Source: Porticoccus sp002341315
Lineage (GTDB): Bacteria; Pseudomonadota; Gammaproteobacteria; Pseudomonadales; Porticoccaceae
Strand: one strand, 5' to 3'
Length of the DNA stretch: 64,000 bases
Assembly: GCF_047634355.1 (NCBI RefSeq)
Contig: NZ_JBLIAL010000005.1
The number at the start of each line of letters is the position of its first letter. Positions within the stretch are counted from its first letter, which is position 1. The notes under the pieces were generated by a model. It saw only the letters and a list, made by a program, of their open reading frames with translations. It did not search any database and was not told the origin of the DNA. Positions 43,682-53,532 of the stretch are shown here, one piece after another. The translations under genes and the position numbers were made by a program.

Positions 43682-44086
43682 TCAGTCCGGCTGTAACGCT
43701 AATTGCAGTGCATCGATAATCGGCTGATTAGCGGCGGGAAACGCGTAGTCTGCCAATTCAGCCACTGTCACCCATTGTAGCGGCTGGCCCTCGTTGCCTT
43801 GTGGCTGGCCAGAAAATGCCCGCACCCACCACACATCCAGCAGAACCGCCTTGTCGGCGTAATCGTGTCGCACCTCGAGAAAGGGCTCGGCGGACTGCAC
43901 CGAAATCGCCAACTCCTCGCGAAGTTCGCGGTGCAGGGCGGCCGCCACGGTTTCATCCGGCTCGACCTTGCCGCCGGGAAATTCCCACAGTCCACCCTGA
44001 TGCTTATGTTCGGGCCGTCTGGCAATCAGGATGCGCTGGTCTGCCGCCAAAATCACCGCCGCCGCCACATGAATGCGTGGGGTCAA
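43682..44086 (-). CDS. mutT: MutT-type 8-oxo-dGTP diphosphatase
   Basis: This 134-residue Nudix hydrolase has the complete Nudix box GGKVEPDETVAAALHRELREEL (in parts: G-x5-E-x7-REL-x-EE). The opening IHVAAAVILAADQRILIARRPEHKHQGGLWEFPGGK is that of MutT, which cleans 8-oxo-dGTP from the nucleotide pool. It overlaps argJ by 4 bases, as expected for a downstream cotranscribed gene. The pair argJ-mutT after secA is conserved in Pseudomonas-like genomes. Confidence 0.93.
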   Translation of the reverse strand: MTPRIHVAAAVILAADQRILIARRPEHKHQGGLWEFPGGKVEPDETVAAALHRELREELAISVQSAEPFLEVRHDYADKAVLLDVWWVRAFSGQPQGNEGQPLQWVTVAELADYAFPAANQPIIDALQLALQPD

Positions 44087-45300
44087 GTGCGGTATTCCGC
44101 GTTGATGGTGACGTACTCGTGGGAAAAGTCGGTGGTCCAGACAGTTTCTCTGGCTTCGCCACGGTTGAGGCGAATTTCGATAGTAATTTCTTCCTGACTC
44201 ATCACCGATTGGCCCAGTTGCTCGGTGTAACTGGCGGCGCGTCCACCGTCTTCAGCGATCAGCACGTCGTCGAGGTAGACCTGAATGGCGTCCACGTTGA
44301 GACCGGCAATCCCGGCCCGACCAATGGCGGCCAGAATCCGCCCCCAGTTGGGATCCGAGGCAAACAGGGCGGTTTTCACCAACGGCGATTCCGCCACGGT
44401 ATAAGCCACCGCCAGACATTCGGCACTGTCACCGCCACCGGTGACACGCACGGTGACAAACTTAGTGGCCCCTTCGCCATCCCGGATGACCTGCTGCGCC
44501 AGGGAGATAAACACCTCGATTACCGCCAGCTCAAAACGGGTCTGCTCCTCGGCGGACAACTCGTCAATATCCAGATTCGATGCACCGGTGGCCACCAGCA
44601 TGGCTGCATCGTTGGTGGACGTATCGCCATCCACGGTTATGCGATTGAAGGAGCATTCTGCGGCCGTACTGACCAGTGTCTGCAAACGGGTTGCCGAGAT
44701 TTGGGCATCGGTGGCCACATAGGCCAGCATGGTGGCCATGTTCGGTTTGATCATCCCGGAGCCCTTGGCAATGCCGGTGATGGTGATGGACTGCCCCGCC
44801 AGGATCAGCTGGACGCTGGCGCCTTTGGGGCGTGTATCGGTGGTGAGAATGCTTTTGGCCGCGCTGGTCCAGCCATCCTCACCCAGAGCGTCAATGGCGT
44901 TTGGCAGGGCAGCCAGGATTTTTTCCACCGGCAGTGGTTCGCCGATCACCCCGGTGGAAAATGGCAATACTGCAGTGGGTTCCACGTCACCGAGTTCGGC
45001 GACTTTCTCGCAGACCCGGGCCGCGTTAATACGGCCCGACTTACCCGTTCCCGCGTTGGCATTACCGGTATTGGTCACCAGGTAACGAGTGGCAGTTCCG
45101 GCAAGATGCGCTTTGGCCAGCTGAACCGGCGCTGCGCAAAAGGCGTTTTGGGTGAACACGCCAGCGGCGCGTCCTCCCGGCGCAATCGCCATCAGCACCA
45201 GATCCTCGCGGCCGGGCTTTTTGATACCCGCACTGGCTGTACCGAGCTGGAAACCCGGCACCGGGTGCATTACCGGAAAACAGTCTTCGCCAACGGCCAT
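44083..45300 (-). CDS. argJ: Bifunctional glutamate N-acetyltransferase / amino-acid acetyltransferase ArgJ
   Basis: This 405-residue arginine-synthesis enzyme recycles the acetyl group from acetylornithine to glutamate. It is made as a precursor that cuts itself at the Ala-Thr bond in KGSGMIKPNMATMLAYV, giving alpha and beta chains; Thr becomes the nucleophile. Other pieces: VLPFSTGVIGEPLPV, NRITVDGDTSTNDAAMLVATG and DPNWGRILAAIGRAG. The start at 45300 gives the normal family length. Confidence 0.97.
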   Translation of the reverse strand: MAVGEDCFPVMHPVPGFQLGTASAGIKKPGREDLVLMAIAPGGRAAGVFTQNAFCAAPVQLAKAHLAGTATRYLVTNTGNANAGTGKSGRINAARVCEKVAELGDVEPTAVLPFSTGVIGEPLPVEKILAALPNAIDALGEDGWTSAAKSILTTDTRPKGASVQLILAGQSITITGIAKGSGMIKPNMATMLAYVATDAQISATRLQTLVSTAAECSFNRITVDGDTSTNDAAMLVATGASNLDIDELSAEEQTRFELAVIEVFISLAQQVIRDGEGATKFVTVRVTGGGDSAECLAVAYTVAESPLVKTALFASDPNWGRILAAIGRAGIAGLNVDAIQVYLDDVLIAEDGGRAASYTEQLGQSVMSQEEITIEIRLNRGEARETVWTTDFSHEYVTINAEYRT

Positions 45301-45356
45301 GATGTCTGTCTCTTTATGTTTTCGCTATGGGCGCACGTCGCAGGGCCTGAACCCAC

Positions 45357-48056
45357 TCACGACAGACGTCCGTGACACTGTTTGTATTTTTTTCCACTGC
45401 CGCAGGGACAGGGGTCATTCCGGCCCACCTTGCGACCTTCCCGGACAAACGGTTGCTCCGGGTTTCCCTGTTGCTGTGCAGGCGATTGCCCACCCAGCGC
45501 CGATACTTCGTCGTGCTGCATCTGCAACTGCTGACGCTGCTGTGCTTCCCGCTGCTGCCGCTCCAGGGCTTCAATTTCCTCGTGACTGCGGACTTCGACG
45601 CGACAGAGAAACTTGATGGTCTCAAGCTTGATATTATCGAGCATTTCCCGGAACAGCATGAAAGATTCACGCTTGTATTCCTGTTTGGGGTTTTTCGCCG
45701 CGTAGGCCCGCAAACCGATGCCCTGGCGGAGGTGATCCATGTTCGATAGATGCTCTTTCCAGAGGGTATCGAGCACCTGCAGCATCACCTGCCGTTCAAT
45801 GGTGCGGATATCCTCGCCGATGCTCTGGGCTTTTTGCTCATAGCGCTCGCTCATCGCCTGCTGGATACGATTGCGAAGACCCTCCTCGTGCAGTCGGGAA
45901 TCCTCATCCAGCCACTGTTGAACCGGCAGTTTCAGCCCGAATTCTGTGGTGAGGTGTTCCTCCAGTCCGGGAATGTCCCACTGCTCAGCGAGACTCTGGG
46001 GCGGCACAAAATAGTCAATCGCCTGATTGACCACATCGGCCATGATGTTCGTGATCACATCGGCGATATGATCGGCCGACAGCAGGTCTTCGCGCTGCTG
46101 ATAAATGACCTGCCGCTGATCGTTGGCCACATCATCGTATTCCAGCAGGTTTTTCCGGATATCAAAGTTGCGACCTTCGACCTTGCGCTGCGCCTTTTCA
46201 ATGGCACCGGTCACCATGCGATGCTCAATGGCTTCGCCTTTTTCCATACCCAGGGCGCGCATCATGTTCTTGACCCGGTCCGAGGCAAACAGGCGCATCA
46301 ACTGGTCTTCCAGTGACAGATAGAAGCGGGTAACACCGGGATCGCCCTGACGTCCGGCCCGACCGCGCAACTGGTTGTCAATCCGGCGGGATTCGTGGCG
46401 CTCGGTACCGAGAATGTGCAGGCCACCGGCGGCAATGACAGCATCGTGGCGTTCCTGCCAGGCCTCTTTGACTGCTGCAATTTTTGCCTCGTCCGGATTG
46501 GTCAGCTCAGCAATCTCGGCCTCCAGATTGCCCCCCAACACGATATCCGTGCCGCGACCCGCCATATTGGTGGCAATGGTGACAGCGCCCGGTCGCCCCG
46601 CCTGGGCGATAATCACCGCCTCTTTTTCATGCTGCTTGGCGTTCAGAACCTGGTGGGGAATTTTCGCTTCCCGAAGGCGGGCCGCCATGGCCTCCGAGGT
46701 TTCGATGGAAGCTGTCCCCACCAGTACCGGCGCCTTTTTTTCAATACAGGCACGGATATCTTCCACCACGGCATCGTATTTTTCCTCGGTGGAGAGGTAG
46801 ATCAGGTCGTTGAGGTCTTTTCGGGCCAGCGGTTTATTGGAGGGTATGACCACCACCGGCAAACCGTAAATCTGATGAAATTCGTAGGCCTCAGTATCTG
46901 CGGTACCGGTCATGCCCGCCAGTTTTTCGTAGAGACGGAAGTAATTCTGGAAGGTAGTGGAGGCCAGTGTCTGGCTCTCGCTCTTGATCTTCACTCCTTC
47001 CTTCGCTTCGATGGCCTGGTGCAACCCCTCGGAGAGACGCCGGCCCGACATGGTGCGCCCCGTGTGCTCATCGATCAGGACGACCTCGCCTTCCTGAATG
47101 ATGTACTCGACATCCCGGTGGAACAGGTAGTGCGCCTTGAGAGCGGACTGCACGTGGTGCAACATGCCCAGGTTGGATGCATTGTAGAGGCTATCACCGG
47201 ACTGAAGTAAGCCATCACTTTCAAGCAATGACTCTATTTTCTTGTGGCCTTCTTCGGTGAGTTCTATCTGGCGGGTTTTTTCATCGATAATGAAGTCGCC
47301 GGGTTCTTCATCGCTGTGGGGCTTCAGCATCGGCATCATACTGTTCATGCGCTTGTACAGGGCCGAGCTGTCCTGTGCCGCACCGGAGATGATCAGTGGC
47401 GTCCTGGCTTCATCGATCAGGATGGAATCCACTTCATCCACGATGGCAAAATTCTGACCCCGCTGAACCCGGTCATCGAGCCTCAGCACCATATTGTCGC
47501 GCAGATAATCAAAGCCGAATTCGTTATTGGTACCGTAGGTAATGTCCGCCTGGTAGGCCCGTTTTTTGTCCTCTGGCAACTGCTGGGACATAATCGCGCC
47601 CACACTCAGACCGAGAAATTCGTAGACCGGAGACATCCATTCGGCATCCCGCCGGGCCAGGTATTCGTTCACGGTAACCACATGGACGGCGTCACCAGCG
47701 AGGGTGTTGAGATAGGCCGGCAGGGTCGCCACCAGCGTTTTACCCTCACCCGTGCCCATTTCCGCAATGCGTCCCTGATGCAGCGTCAGACCACCGATCA
47801 TCTGCACATCGAAGTGGCGCAGCCCGAGGGTTCGTCTGGCGGCCTCGCGCACTACGGCAAAGGCTTCCGGGAGCAGCTGGTCGAGAGATTCCCTCTCGCT
47901 GACACGTTGTCTGAACTCGGTGGTTTTGGCTTTTATCTGGTCGTCGGTGAGCTCCACAAGAATCGGTTCAAATGCGTTGATCTGACGAACAGTCTTCCAC
48001 ATTTTTTTGATTTCACGGTCATTTTTACTGCCAAGAAGCTTCTTTAAGAGTTTCAT
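45357..48056 (-). CDS. secA: Preprotein translocase ATPase SecA
   Basis: This 899-residue motor of the Sec pathway begins MKLLKKLLGSKNDREIKKMWK. Walker A is MGTGEGKTLVATLPAYLN, DEAD-like VDEVDSILIDEARTPLIISG, then GRGTDIVLGGN and QLRGRAGRQGDPG. The C-terminal linker is Gln-rich and the tail is the SEC-C zinc motif PCPCGSGKKYKQCHGRL that binds SecB. The start is 48056; longer frames add unrelated residues. Confidence 0.98.
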   Translation of the reverse strand: MKLLKKLLGSKNDREIKKMWKTVRQINAFEPILVELTDDQIKAKTTEFRQRVSERESLDQLLPEAFAVVREAARRTLGLRHFDVQMIGGLTLHQGRIAEMGTGEGKTLVATLPAYLNTLAGDAVHVVTVNEYLARRDAEWMSPVYEFLGLSVGAIMSQQLPEDKKRAYQADITYGTNNEFGFDYLRDNMVLRLDDRVQRGQNFAIVDEVDSILIDEARTPLIISGAAQDSSALYKRMNSMMPMLKPHSDEEPGDFIIDEKTRQIELTEEGHKKIESLLESDGLLQSGDSLYNASNLGMLHHVQSALKAHYLFHRDVEYIIQEGEVVLIDEHTGRTMSGRRLSEGLHQAIEAKEGVKIKSESQTLASTTFQNYFRLYEKLAGMTGTADTEAYEFHQIYGLPVVVIPSNKPLARKDLNDLIYLSTEEKYDAVVEDIRACIEKKAPVLVGTASIETSEAMAARLREAKIPHQVLNAKQHEKEAVIIAQAGRPGAVTIATNMAGRGTDIVLGGNLEAEIAELTNPDEAKIAAVKEAWQERHDAVIAAGGLHILGTERHESRRIDNQLRGRAGRQGDPGVTRFYLSLEDQLMRLFASDRVKNMMRALGMEKGEAIEHRMVTGAIEKAQRKVEGRNFDIRKNLLEYDDVANDQRQVIYQQREDLLSADHIADVITNIMADVVNQAIDYFVPPQSLAEQWDIPGLEEHLTTEFGLKLPVQQWLDEDSRLHEEGLRNRIQQAMSERYEQKAQSIGEDIRTIERQVMLQVLDTLWKEHLSNMDHLRQGIGLRAYAAKNPKQEYKRESFMLFREMLDNIKLETIKFLCRVEVRSHEEIEALERQQREAQQRQQLQMQHDEVSALGGQSPAQQQGNPEQPFVREGRKVGRNDPCPCGSGKKYKQCHGRLS

Positions 48057-48133
48057 TATCAAATCCAGTATCACAAGATGCGCCAATGCGCCCTGAAAAA
48101 CGTGCGGGTGTGGGGTTTGAACAGATGGGAGCG

Positions 48134-49054
48134 CTAGCGGATGGTGCGTCGGATATAACTGGCCGGATCGACCGAACGACCATTCTTGTAGACTTCGAAG
48201 TGAACGTGGGGACCGGTTGAGCGGCCGCTACTGCCCATCAGGGCAATCACATCACCCTGCTTGACGGTATCGCCCGCCTTCACCAGGTTTTCGCGGTTGT
48301 GGGCATAGCGTGTCAGGTAACCTTCACCGTGATCCACCTCGACCAGTTCACCATAGCCGCTGTGTCGACCCGCCCGGGTGACCACACCAGAGGCAACCGC
48401 AACGATCTGATCCCCTTCCTGGCCGGCAAAATCGATGCCGTTATGCCAGGCGCGGTGGCCACTAAAAGGATCGGTTCGCCTGCCGTAGCGGGAGGACAGC
48501 CAACCTTTCAGAACCGGCCGTCCAGCCGGTTGGCTCTGACCATTAAGCTGGCGGTCCAGCATCAGTGATTCGAGGACACCGAGCTGGCCTTCACGGTTTT
48601 CTACCTGGGACTGAAGCTGGGCGAACATGAGGTCCAGTTCAGTGTGGCTGTACTCAAGCGCGAGGGGCTCCAGCTCTGGGCCACCGATAGCCGGTTGTAG
48701 GCTGAAATCAAACTCACCGTCTTCGAGATCGGCGAGGCTTGCCAGCCGCGCTCCCAGTGCATCCAATCGCAACAGGCGGGTTTGCAGGGCAGCCAGTTTT
48801 TTGGTGAGAGCCGCCACCTTTTGTCTGGCCTCTTCACGGCCCGCGTCGAGATTGGCCTGCTGCTCGGCCAGCTCCTGCTGCATGTAGTCCATCAGCCGGT
48901 CATCCACCTTGCTTTCACCGAGCTGCATGCCGAGGTATATGCCACCGGACACAGGCAAACCCAGCAGGCACATGGACAACAGGAATTTGGCCCAGTTGTT
49001 CAGGGTCAGCGTCCAGGTTTTTCCCTTGCGGTTACCGATAAAAATGATATTCAC
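48134..49054 (-). CDS. M23 family peptidoglycan endopeptidase
   Basis: This protein of about 306 residues has an N-terminal membrane anchor (WAKFLLSMCLLGLPVSGGIYLG), a coiled coil at about 55-110 (MDYMQQELAEQQANLDAG...LTKKLAALQTRLLRLDALG) and a LytM domain with the zinc residues in HRAWHNGIDFAGQ and TGPHVHFEVYKNG. It probably cuts peptide crosslinks or activates amidases during growth or division. The position between lpxC and secA is conserved in Pseudomonas-like bacteria. GTG 49054 is the likely start (MNIIFIGNRKGKTWTL). Confidence 0.92.
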   Translation of the reverse strand: MNIIFIGNRKGKTWTLTLNNWAKFLLSMCLLGLPVSGGIYLGMQLGESKVDDRLMDYMQQELAEQQANLDAGREEARQKVAALTKKLAALQTRLLRLDALGARLASLADLEDGEFDFSLQPAIGGPELEPLALEYSHTELDLMFAQLQSQVENREGQLGVLESLMLDRQLNGQSQPAGRPVLKGWLSSRYGRRTDPFSGHRAWHNGIDFAGQEGDQIVAVASGVVTRAGRHSGYGELVEVDHGEGYLTRYAHNRENLVKAGDTVKQGDVIALMGSSGRSTGPHVHFEVYKNGRSVDPASYIRRTIR

Positions 49055-49096
49055 GGGTTGACGATCACCCTCTTTGGCTCTGCACAACAGCTCACG

Positions 49097-50011
49097 CTAG
49101 GCGGTGACCATTGGCTTGATATAGGAAATCGGCACATCGGCTTCATCTTCTTCGAAGGTGACCATTTCCCAGGCGTCTTTCTGCGCAATCAATTGACGCA
49201 GCGAAGCATTGTTCAGTCCATGACCGGATTTGTGCGCAACAAATTCGCCGATCAGGCTGTTGCCAAGCAGGTACAGGTCACCAATGGCATCGAGTATCTT
49301 GTGCTTGACGAATTCGTCTTCGTAGCGAAGACCGTCCTCATTTAACACCTGATACTCGTCTACGACAATAGCATTGTCCATGCTGCCCCCCCGGGCCAGG
49401 CCCATGGAGCGCAGGTATTCAATTTCGTGCATGAACCCAAAGGTACGGGCCCGGCTGACTTCCTTCACAAAGGAGGTGGTGGAAAAATCCACTTCCGCCT
49501 TAAGTGTCCGGTTGTGAAATACCGGGTGATCAAAATCGATGGAAAACGTCACCTTGAAGCCGTTAAACGGTCGCAGGGATGCCGATTTGTCCCCATCAGT
49601 CACCGTGATCGGCTTCAGGATACGAATGAACCGTTTCGGTTCTTCCTGCTCGCGGATACCCGCAGATTGCAGCAGGAATACAAAAGGTCCGGCACTGCCA
49701 TCCATGATCGGCACTTCCGGCGCCGTGACATCGATAATGGCATTGTCGATACCAAGACCGGCCATGGCGGACAACAGGTGCTCCACAGTGGACACCTTGA
49801 CGTCGCCGTTCACCAGGGTGGTGGACAGGGTGGTCTCACCGACATTTTCAGCCTTGGCGTGAATTTCCACCACGGGATCGAGGTCGGTTCGACGAAAGAT
49901 AATGCCGGTGTTGACTGGGGCTGGATGGAGGGTCAGGTAGACTTTCTCGCCAGTGTGGAGACCCACACCCGTGGCGCGAATCATGTTGTTCAAAGTACGC
50001 TGTCGAATCAT
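49097..50011 (-). CDS. lpxC: UDP-3-O-acyl-N-acetylglucosamine deacetylase LpxC
   Basis: This 304-residue zinc enzyme catalyses the committed step of lipid A synthesis. It starts MIRQRTLNNMIRATGVGLHTGEKV. Zinc ligands are seen in VSTVEHLLSAMAGLGIDNA and in EFVKHKILDAIGDLYLLG; the catalytic His is in EFVAHKSGHGLNN. Length is standard. Confidence 0.98.
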   Translation of the reverse strand: MIRQRTLNNMIRATGVGLHTGEKVYLTLHPAPVNTGIIFRRTDLDPVVEIHAKAENVGETTLSTTLVNGDVKVSTVEHLLSAMAGLGIDNAIIDVTAPEVPIMDGSAGPFVFLLQSAGIREQEEPKRFIRILKPITVTDGDKSASLRPFNGFKVTFSIDFDHPVFHNRTLKAEVDFSTTSFVKEVSRARTFGFMHEIEYLRSMGLARGGSMDNAIVVDEYQVLNEDGLRYEDEFVKHKILDAIGDLYLLGNSLIGEFVAHKSGHGLNNASLRQLIAQKDAWEMVTFEEDEADVPISYIKPMVTA

Positions 50012-50088
50012 GCGTTACGAATACCTGCCAAAATTACAAAAAACTGTCGGCAATACTAGCAGAACTCTGCCCACAGCTCCATAAAGCA

Positions 50089-50123
50089 AACCGCCAGACA
50101 TTTGAGGGGTGTCACTGGCGGTT
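50089..50123 (-). terminator. Hairpin between ftsZ and lpxC
   Basis: The 9-base arms AACCGCCAG/CTGGCGGTT have a 17-base loop and a short interrupted T-run on the minus strand. It may reduce readthrough from the division genes into lpxC; it is not a strong terminator. Confidence 0.45.
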
Positions 50124-50153
50124 CACCTTGTGGGTCCGGATAACGTACGACGG

Positions 50154-51338
50154 TCAGTCGGCCTGACGACGCAGAAATGCCGGAATATCCAGATAGTCCA
50201 TGTCGGCATCGGCACGGGGGTCAAGCTTGCGTGCCACCGCCTCGCCACCACTGGACCCGCGCCGGATGACGGTGGGTTTTTCCAGGGCATCGTAGTCGGT
50301 TTCACCACTGCTCTTGCGCATGTGAATTGGCGCCACATGGCCGTTGTCGACAACTTTGGACGGAGCTTTGCGCTCCAGTGCGGGCTGCCCCAGACCAGTG
50401 GCCACGACCGTGACCCGCAGACGATCACCCATTTCCGGGTCGATCACTGTCCCCACCACGACGGTGGCGTTATCGGAGGCAAAAGCTTCTACGGTGTCAC
50501 CCACATCGGAGAACTCACCCAGAGACAGGTCGGGACCGGCGGTGATGTTGACCAGAATACCGCGGGCACCCTGCAGGTTGATGTCTTCCAGCAGGGGGCT
50601 GTGAATCGCTGTTTCAGCGGCGATCCGGGCACGATCTTCGCCCGTGGCTTCGCCGGTACCCATCATCGCCTGACCCATTTCGGACATTACGGTGCGCACA
50701 TCGGCGAAATCCACGTTGATCATACCGGGACGGATAATCAGGTCGGCAATCCCCTGCACGGCACCCAGCAACACATCGTTGGCCGCCTTGAAAGCCTCCA
50801 GCAGACTGGTGGTTTTACCGAGCACCTGCAGCAATTTCTCATTGGGCACTGTGATCAGTGAGTCCACCCGGTCTTTCAGTTCTTTCAGGCCCTCTTCGGC
50901 GATGGCCATACGCTTGCGGCCCTCGAACATAAACGGCCGCGTGACCACTGCCACGGTCAGAATACCCAGCTCACGGGCCACATCGGCCACAATGGGCGCA
51001 GCACCGGTACCGGTCCCGCCACCCATGCCAGCTGTGATGAACACCATATCGGCGCCCTGCAGAACATCGGCGATACGTTCGCGATCTTCCATGGCAGCAT
51101 GACGCCCCACTTCAGGGTTGGCACCCGCACCCAGTCCCTTGGTGAGGCCATTACCCAACTGCAGGATGGTGGCGTGCCCCAGGTCCTTGAGTGCCTGAGC
51201 ATCGGTATTGGCGCAGATAAACTCTACCCCGTCCACACAGCTGCTCATCATATGGCGGACAGCGTTTCCGCCACCGCCTCCGACGCCTATTACTTTGATT
51301 TCTGCGCTATCCGGTGCGCTATCCACGATTTGAAACAT
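50154..51338 (-). CDS. ftsZ: Cell division protein FtsZ
   Basis: This 394-residue tubulin-like GTPase forms the Z ring. It shows IKVIGVGGGGGNAVRHM, the tubulin signature GGGTGTGAAP, the T7 loop NVDFADVRTVM, and the conserved C-terminal peptide LDIPAFLRRQAD that binds FtsA and ZipA. It is last of the ftsQ-ftsA-ftsZ group. Confidence 0.99.
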   Translation of the reverse strand: MFQIVDSAPDSAEIKVIGVGGGGGNAVRHMMSSCVDGVEFICANTDAQALKDLGHATILQLGNGLTKGLGAGANPEVGRHAAMEDRERIADVLQGADMVFITAGMGGGTGTGAAPIVADVARELGILTVAVVTRPFMFEGRKRMAIAEEGLKELKDRVDSLITVPNEKLLQVLGKTTSLLEAFKAANDVLLGAVQGIADLIIRPGMINVDFADVRTVMSEMGQAMMGTGEATGEDRARIAAETAIHSPLLEDINLQGARGILVNITAGPDLSLGEFSDVGDTVEAFASDNATVVVGTVIDPEMGDRLRVTVVATGLGQPALERKAPSKVVDNGHVAPIHMRKSSGETDYDALEKPTVIRRGSSGGEAVARKLDPRADADMDYLDIPAFLRRQAD

Positions 51339-51376
51339 GATAAATACCCCTCATTTGGTATAACTGCGTTAAAAAA

Positions 51377-52615
51377 TTACAAATTTCCCTGAAACCAGCT
51401 TTTCAGCCGGGCAATAAAACTTTCCTTGACGCTCTCCCGGCGTCGCACGGGACGGGTACCGTCCTGCTGTTGCTGCAAGCCATAGAGCAGCAGTCCGACG
51501 CCAGTGGAGTAGATCGGGTTGTCGACAATATCGGCCAACCCCTTGATATTGTGTGGCGAGCCAACGCGCACCGGCATGTGGAAGATCTCTTCCGCCAGTT
51601 CGATGACCCCCTCCATCTTCGAAGTGCCACCGGTCAGAACGACACCGGCGGCCACCAGGTCCTCAAAGCCGCTGCGACGCAACTCCGCCTGCACCAGGGT
51701 GAACAGTTCGTCGTAGCGCGGTTCGACCACTTCAGCCAGGGCCTGCCGGGACAGGTCCCGCGGTGCACGATCGCCGACACTGGGCACTTTGACGGTCTCG
51801 TCCGGACCGGTCAGCTTGGCCAGCGCACAGGCATACTTGACCTTCAATTCTTCGGCGTGTGCGGTGGGTGTGCGCAGGGCATGGGCAATGTCATTGGTCA
51901 CCTGATCCCCGGCGATGGGAATGACTCCGGTATGACGAATGGCACCGTCAGTGAAAATCGCGATATCCGTGGTACCGCCACCAATGTCCACCAGGCAGAC
52001 ACCGAGCTGCTTCTCATCTTCGGTGAGTACGGCATAGGAAGAGGCCAGCTGCTCGAGAATAATGTCGTCGACATCAAGGCCGCAGCGCCGAATACATTTT
52101 TTAATGTTCTGGGCGGCATTCGCAGCGCAGGTCACCAGATGCACCTTGGCCTCCAAACGGACGCCCGACATGCCGAGCGGTTCGCGAACCCCCTCCTGAT
52201 TGTCGATAATGAATTCCTGGGGCAGAACGTGGAGGATCTCCTGGTCAGCGGGAATCGCCACGGCCCGCGCCGCATCGATAACCCGTTCAATATCCAGGGG
52301 CAGCACCTCGCGATCGCGAATGGCCACGATACCGTGGGAGTTCAGGCTGCGGATGTGACTGCCGGCGATCCCCACATAGACCGAGTGAATATGGCACCCC
52401 GCCATCAACTCGGCTTCTTCAATTGCCCGCTGAATGGAATGAACCGTGGACTCGATGTTGACCACCACACCCTTTTTCAAACCGGAAGAAGGGTGCAGCC
52501 CGGTACCGACGATTTCCAGTGTGCCACCGGGTCCCGCCAGCCCCACGATCGTCACGACTTTTGATGTGCCGATATCCAGCCCGACAATGAGTTGTTCGTC
52601 ATTTGAGTTCGCCAT
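51377..52615 (-). CDS. ftsA: Cell division protein FtsA
   Basis: This 412-residue actin-like protein tethers FtsZ to the membrane. ATP-binding parts: IVGLDIGTSKVVTIVG, VCLVDIGGGTTDIAIF and VVLTGGTSKMEGVIELA. The end (FIARLKSWFQGNL) is the membrane-targeting amphipathic helix. The start at 52615 has GAGG 6 bases ahead; a longer frame to 52627 overlaps ftsQ. Confidence 0.98.
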   Translation of the reverse strand: MANSNDEQLIVGLDIGTSKVVTIVGLAGPGGTLEIVGTGLHPSSGLKKGVVVNIESTVHSIQRAIEEAELMAGCHIHSVYVGIAGSHIRSLNSHGIVAIRDREVLPLDIERVIDAARAVAIPADQEILHVLPQEFIIDNQEGVREPLGMSGVRLEAKVHLVTCAANAAQNIKKCIRRCGLDVDDIILEQLASSYAVLTEDEKQLGVCLVDIGGGTTDIAIFTDGAIRHTGVIPIAGDQVTNDIAHALRTPTAHAEELKVKYACALAKLTGPDETVKVPSVGDRAPRDLSRQALAEVVEPRYDELFTLVQAELRRSGFEDLVAAGVVLTGGTSKMEGVIELAEEIFHMPVRVGSPHNIKGLADIVDNPIYSTGVGLLLYGLQQQQDGTRPVRRRESVKESFIARLKSWFQGNL

Positions 52616-52623
52616 TCTCGACC

Positions 52624-53454
52624 TCATACTTGCTCTGGTTCGCCAGATGCCATTGATAATTGCTGTTGTTTAAGTTGCGCCTGTTGCGCAGGTTTTTTCA
52701 TCCACTGCACCGCGACACCGTTGTCATAACGAATATCTACCCGGTCAACCTCTGTCGCCCGCGTCTTCAGGTGCTGATCCCAGACCAGCAGAAAACGGCG
52801 CATTTTTTCGATGATCTGATCCCGGCCGATCACCAGCTCCAGATCGTTGGTCAGTGTCAGTCGCCAGGCATCCCGGGCATCACGTTTCAACGCTGCAATA
52901 CGCAATTCGGCCGGTTGAAGCATCTGCACCATCTGCCGGTAGGAGCGCATCATCTGTCGCTCACTGCGTTCAACGCCTTCCAACACCGGCAGGTGTGACA
53001 GCATGCTGTTGTCGCCTATTTCCAGCCGCTCCCCGCGATGGTTGAGGAACGCACTGTTGCCCCAGCGGGCTATGGGCACCTCCTCTACCAGCCGGATCAC
53101 CAGACTGTCCGGCCACTGGCGACTGATGCTTGCTTCCTCAATCCAGGGGTGTTGCTCCAGACCGTCGCGGATCCTTTGCAGGTCGAGGCTGATAAAACCA
53201 CCACTCAATAGCGGCTCAACCATCTTCTGAATCTGCGCCTGATCCACCTGGGTATATTGCCCCCGCACCAGGATCACCCCGATGGGCGCATCGACTTTCT
53301 CGAACACCAGCCACGCACCCCAACCACTGCCGACCAGCAAGCCACTCAGCATCAGCAGCGACAGGCTGCGTTGCAGCCAGGCCAGGCGCTCACGCCAGAG
53401 CTTCGCTTCGCCCCGCCGTTTGGCCCCTGCCGTCTTTGGTAACTTGCCTGCCAT
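52624..53454 (-). CDS. ftsQ: Cell division protein FtsQ
   Basis: This 276-residue bitopic protein has a basic cytoplasmic tail, one helix (SLSLLMLSGLLVGSGWGAWLVF), a POTRA domain (PIGVILVRGQYTQVDQAQIQKMVEPLL) and the FtsQ beta domain (SISRQWPDSLVIRLVEEVPIARWG). It links FtsA/FtsZ to FtsL/FtsB. The start is ATG 53454; TTG 53487 in frame is an alternative. Confidence 0.94.
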   Translation of the reverse strand: MAGKLPKTAGAKRRGEAKLWRERLAWLQRSLSLLMLSGLLVGSGWGAWLVFEKVDAPIGVILVRGQYTQVDQAQIQKMVEPLLSGGFISLDLQRIRDGLEQHPWIEEASISRQWPDSLVIRLVEEVPIARWGNSAFLNHRGERLEIGDNSMLSHLPVLEGVERSERQMMRSYRQMVQMLQPAELRIAALKRDARDAWRLTLTNDLELVIGRDQIIEKMRRFLLVWDQHLKTRATEVDRVDIRYDNGVAVQWMKKPAQQAQLKQQQLSMASGEPEQV

Positions 53455-53532
53455 CGCTCTGCTATCTCTCCGTTGTTGTCTTGCCAAATATTCAGTTGTA
53501 TCACTCGTCCCCGAGGGACTTTCAAAGCGCTT

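Noticed and set aside
43801..45375. 524-codon open frame opposite mutT and argJ
   Set aside because: Shadow of two clear genes on the other strand; composition rich in His, Gln and Gly as expected from antisense reading.
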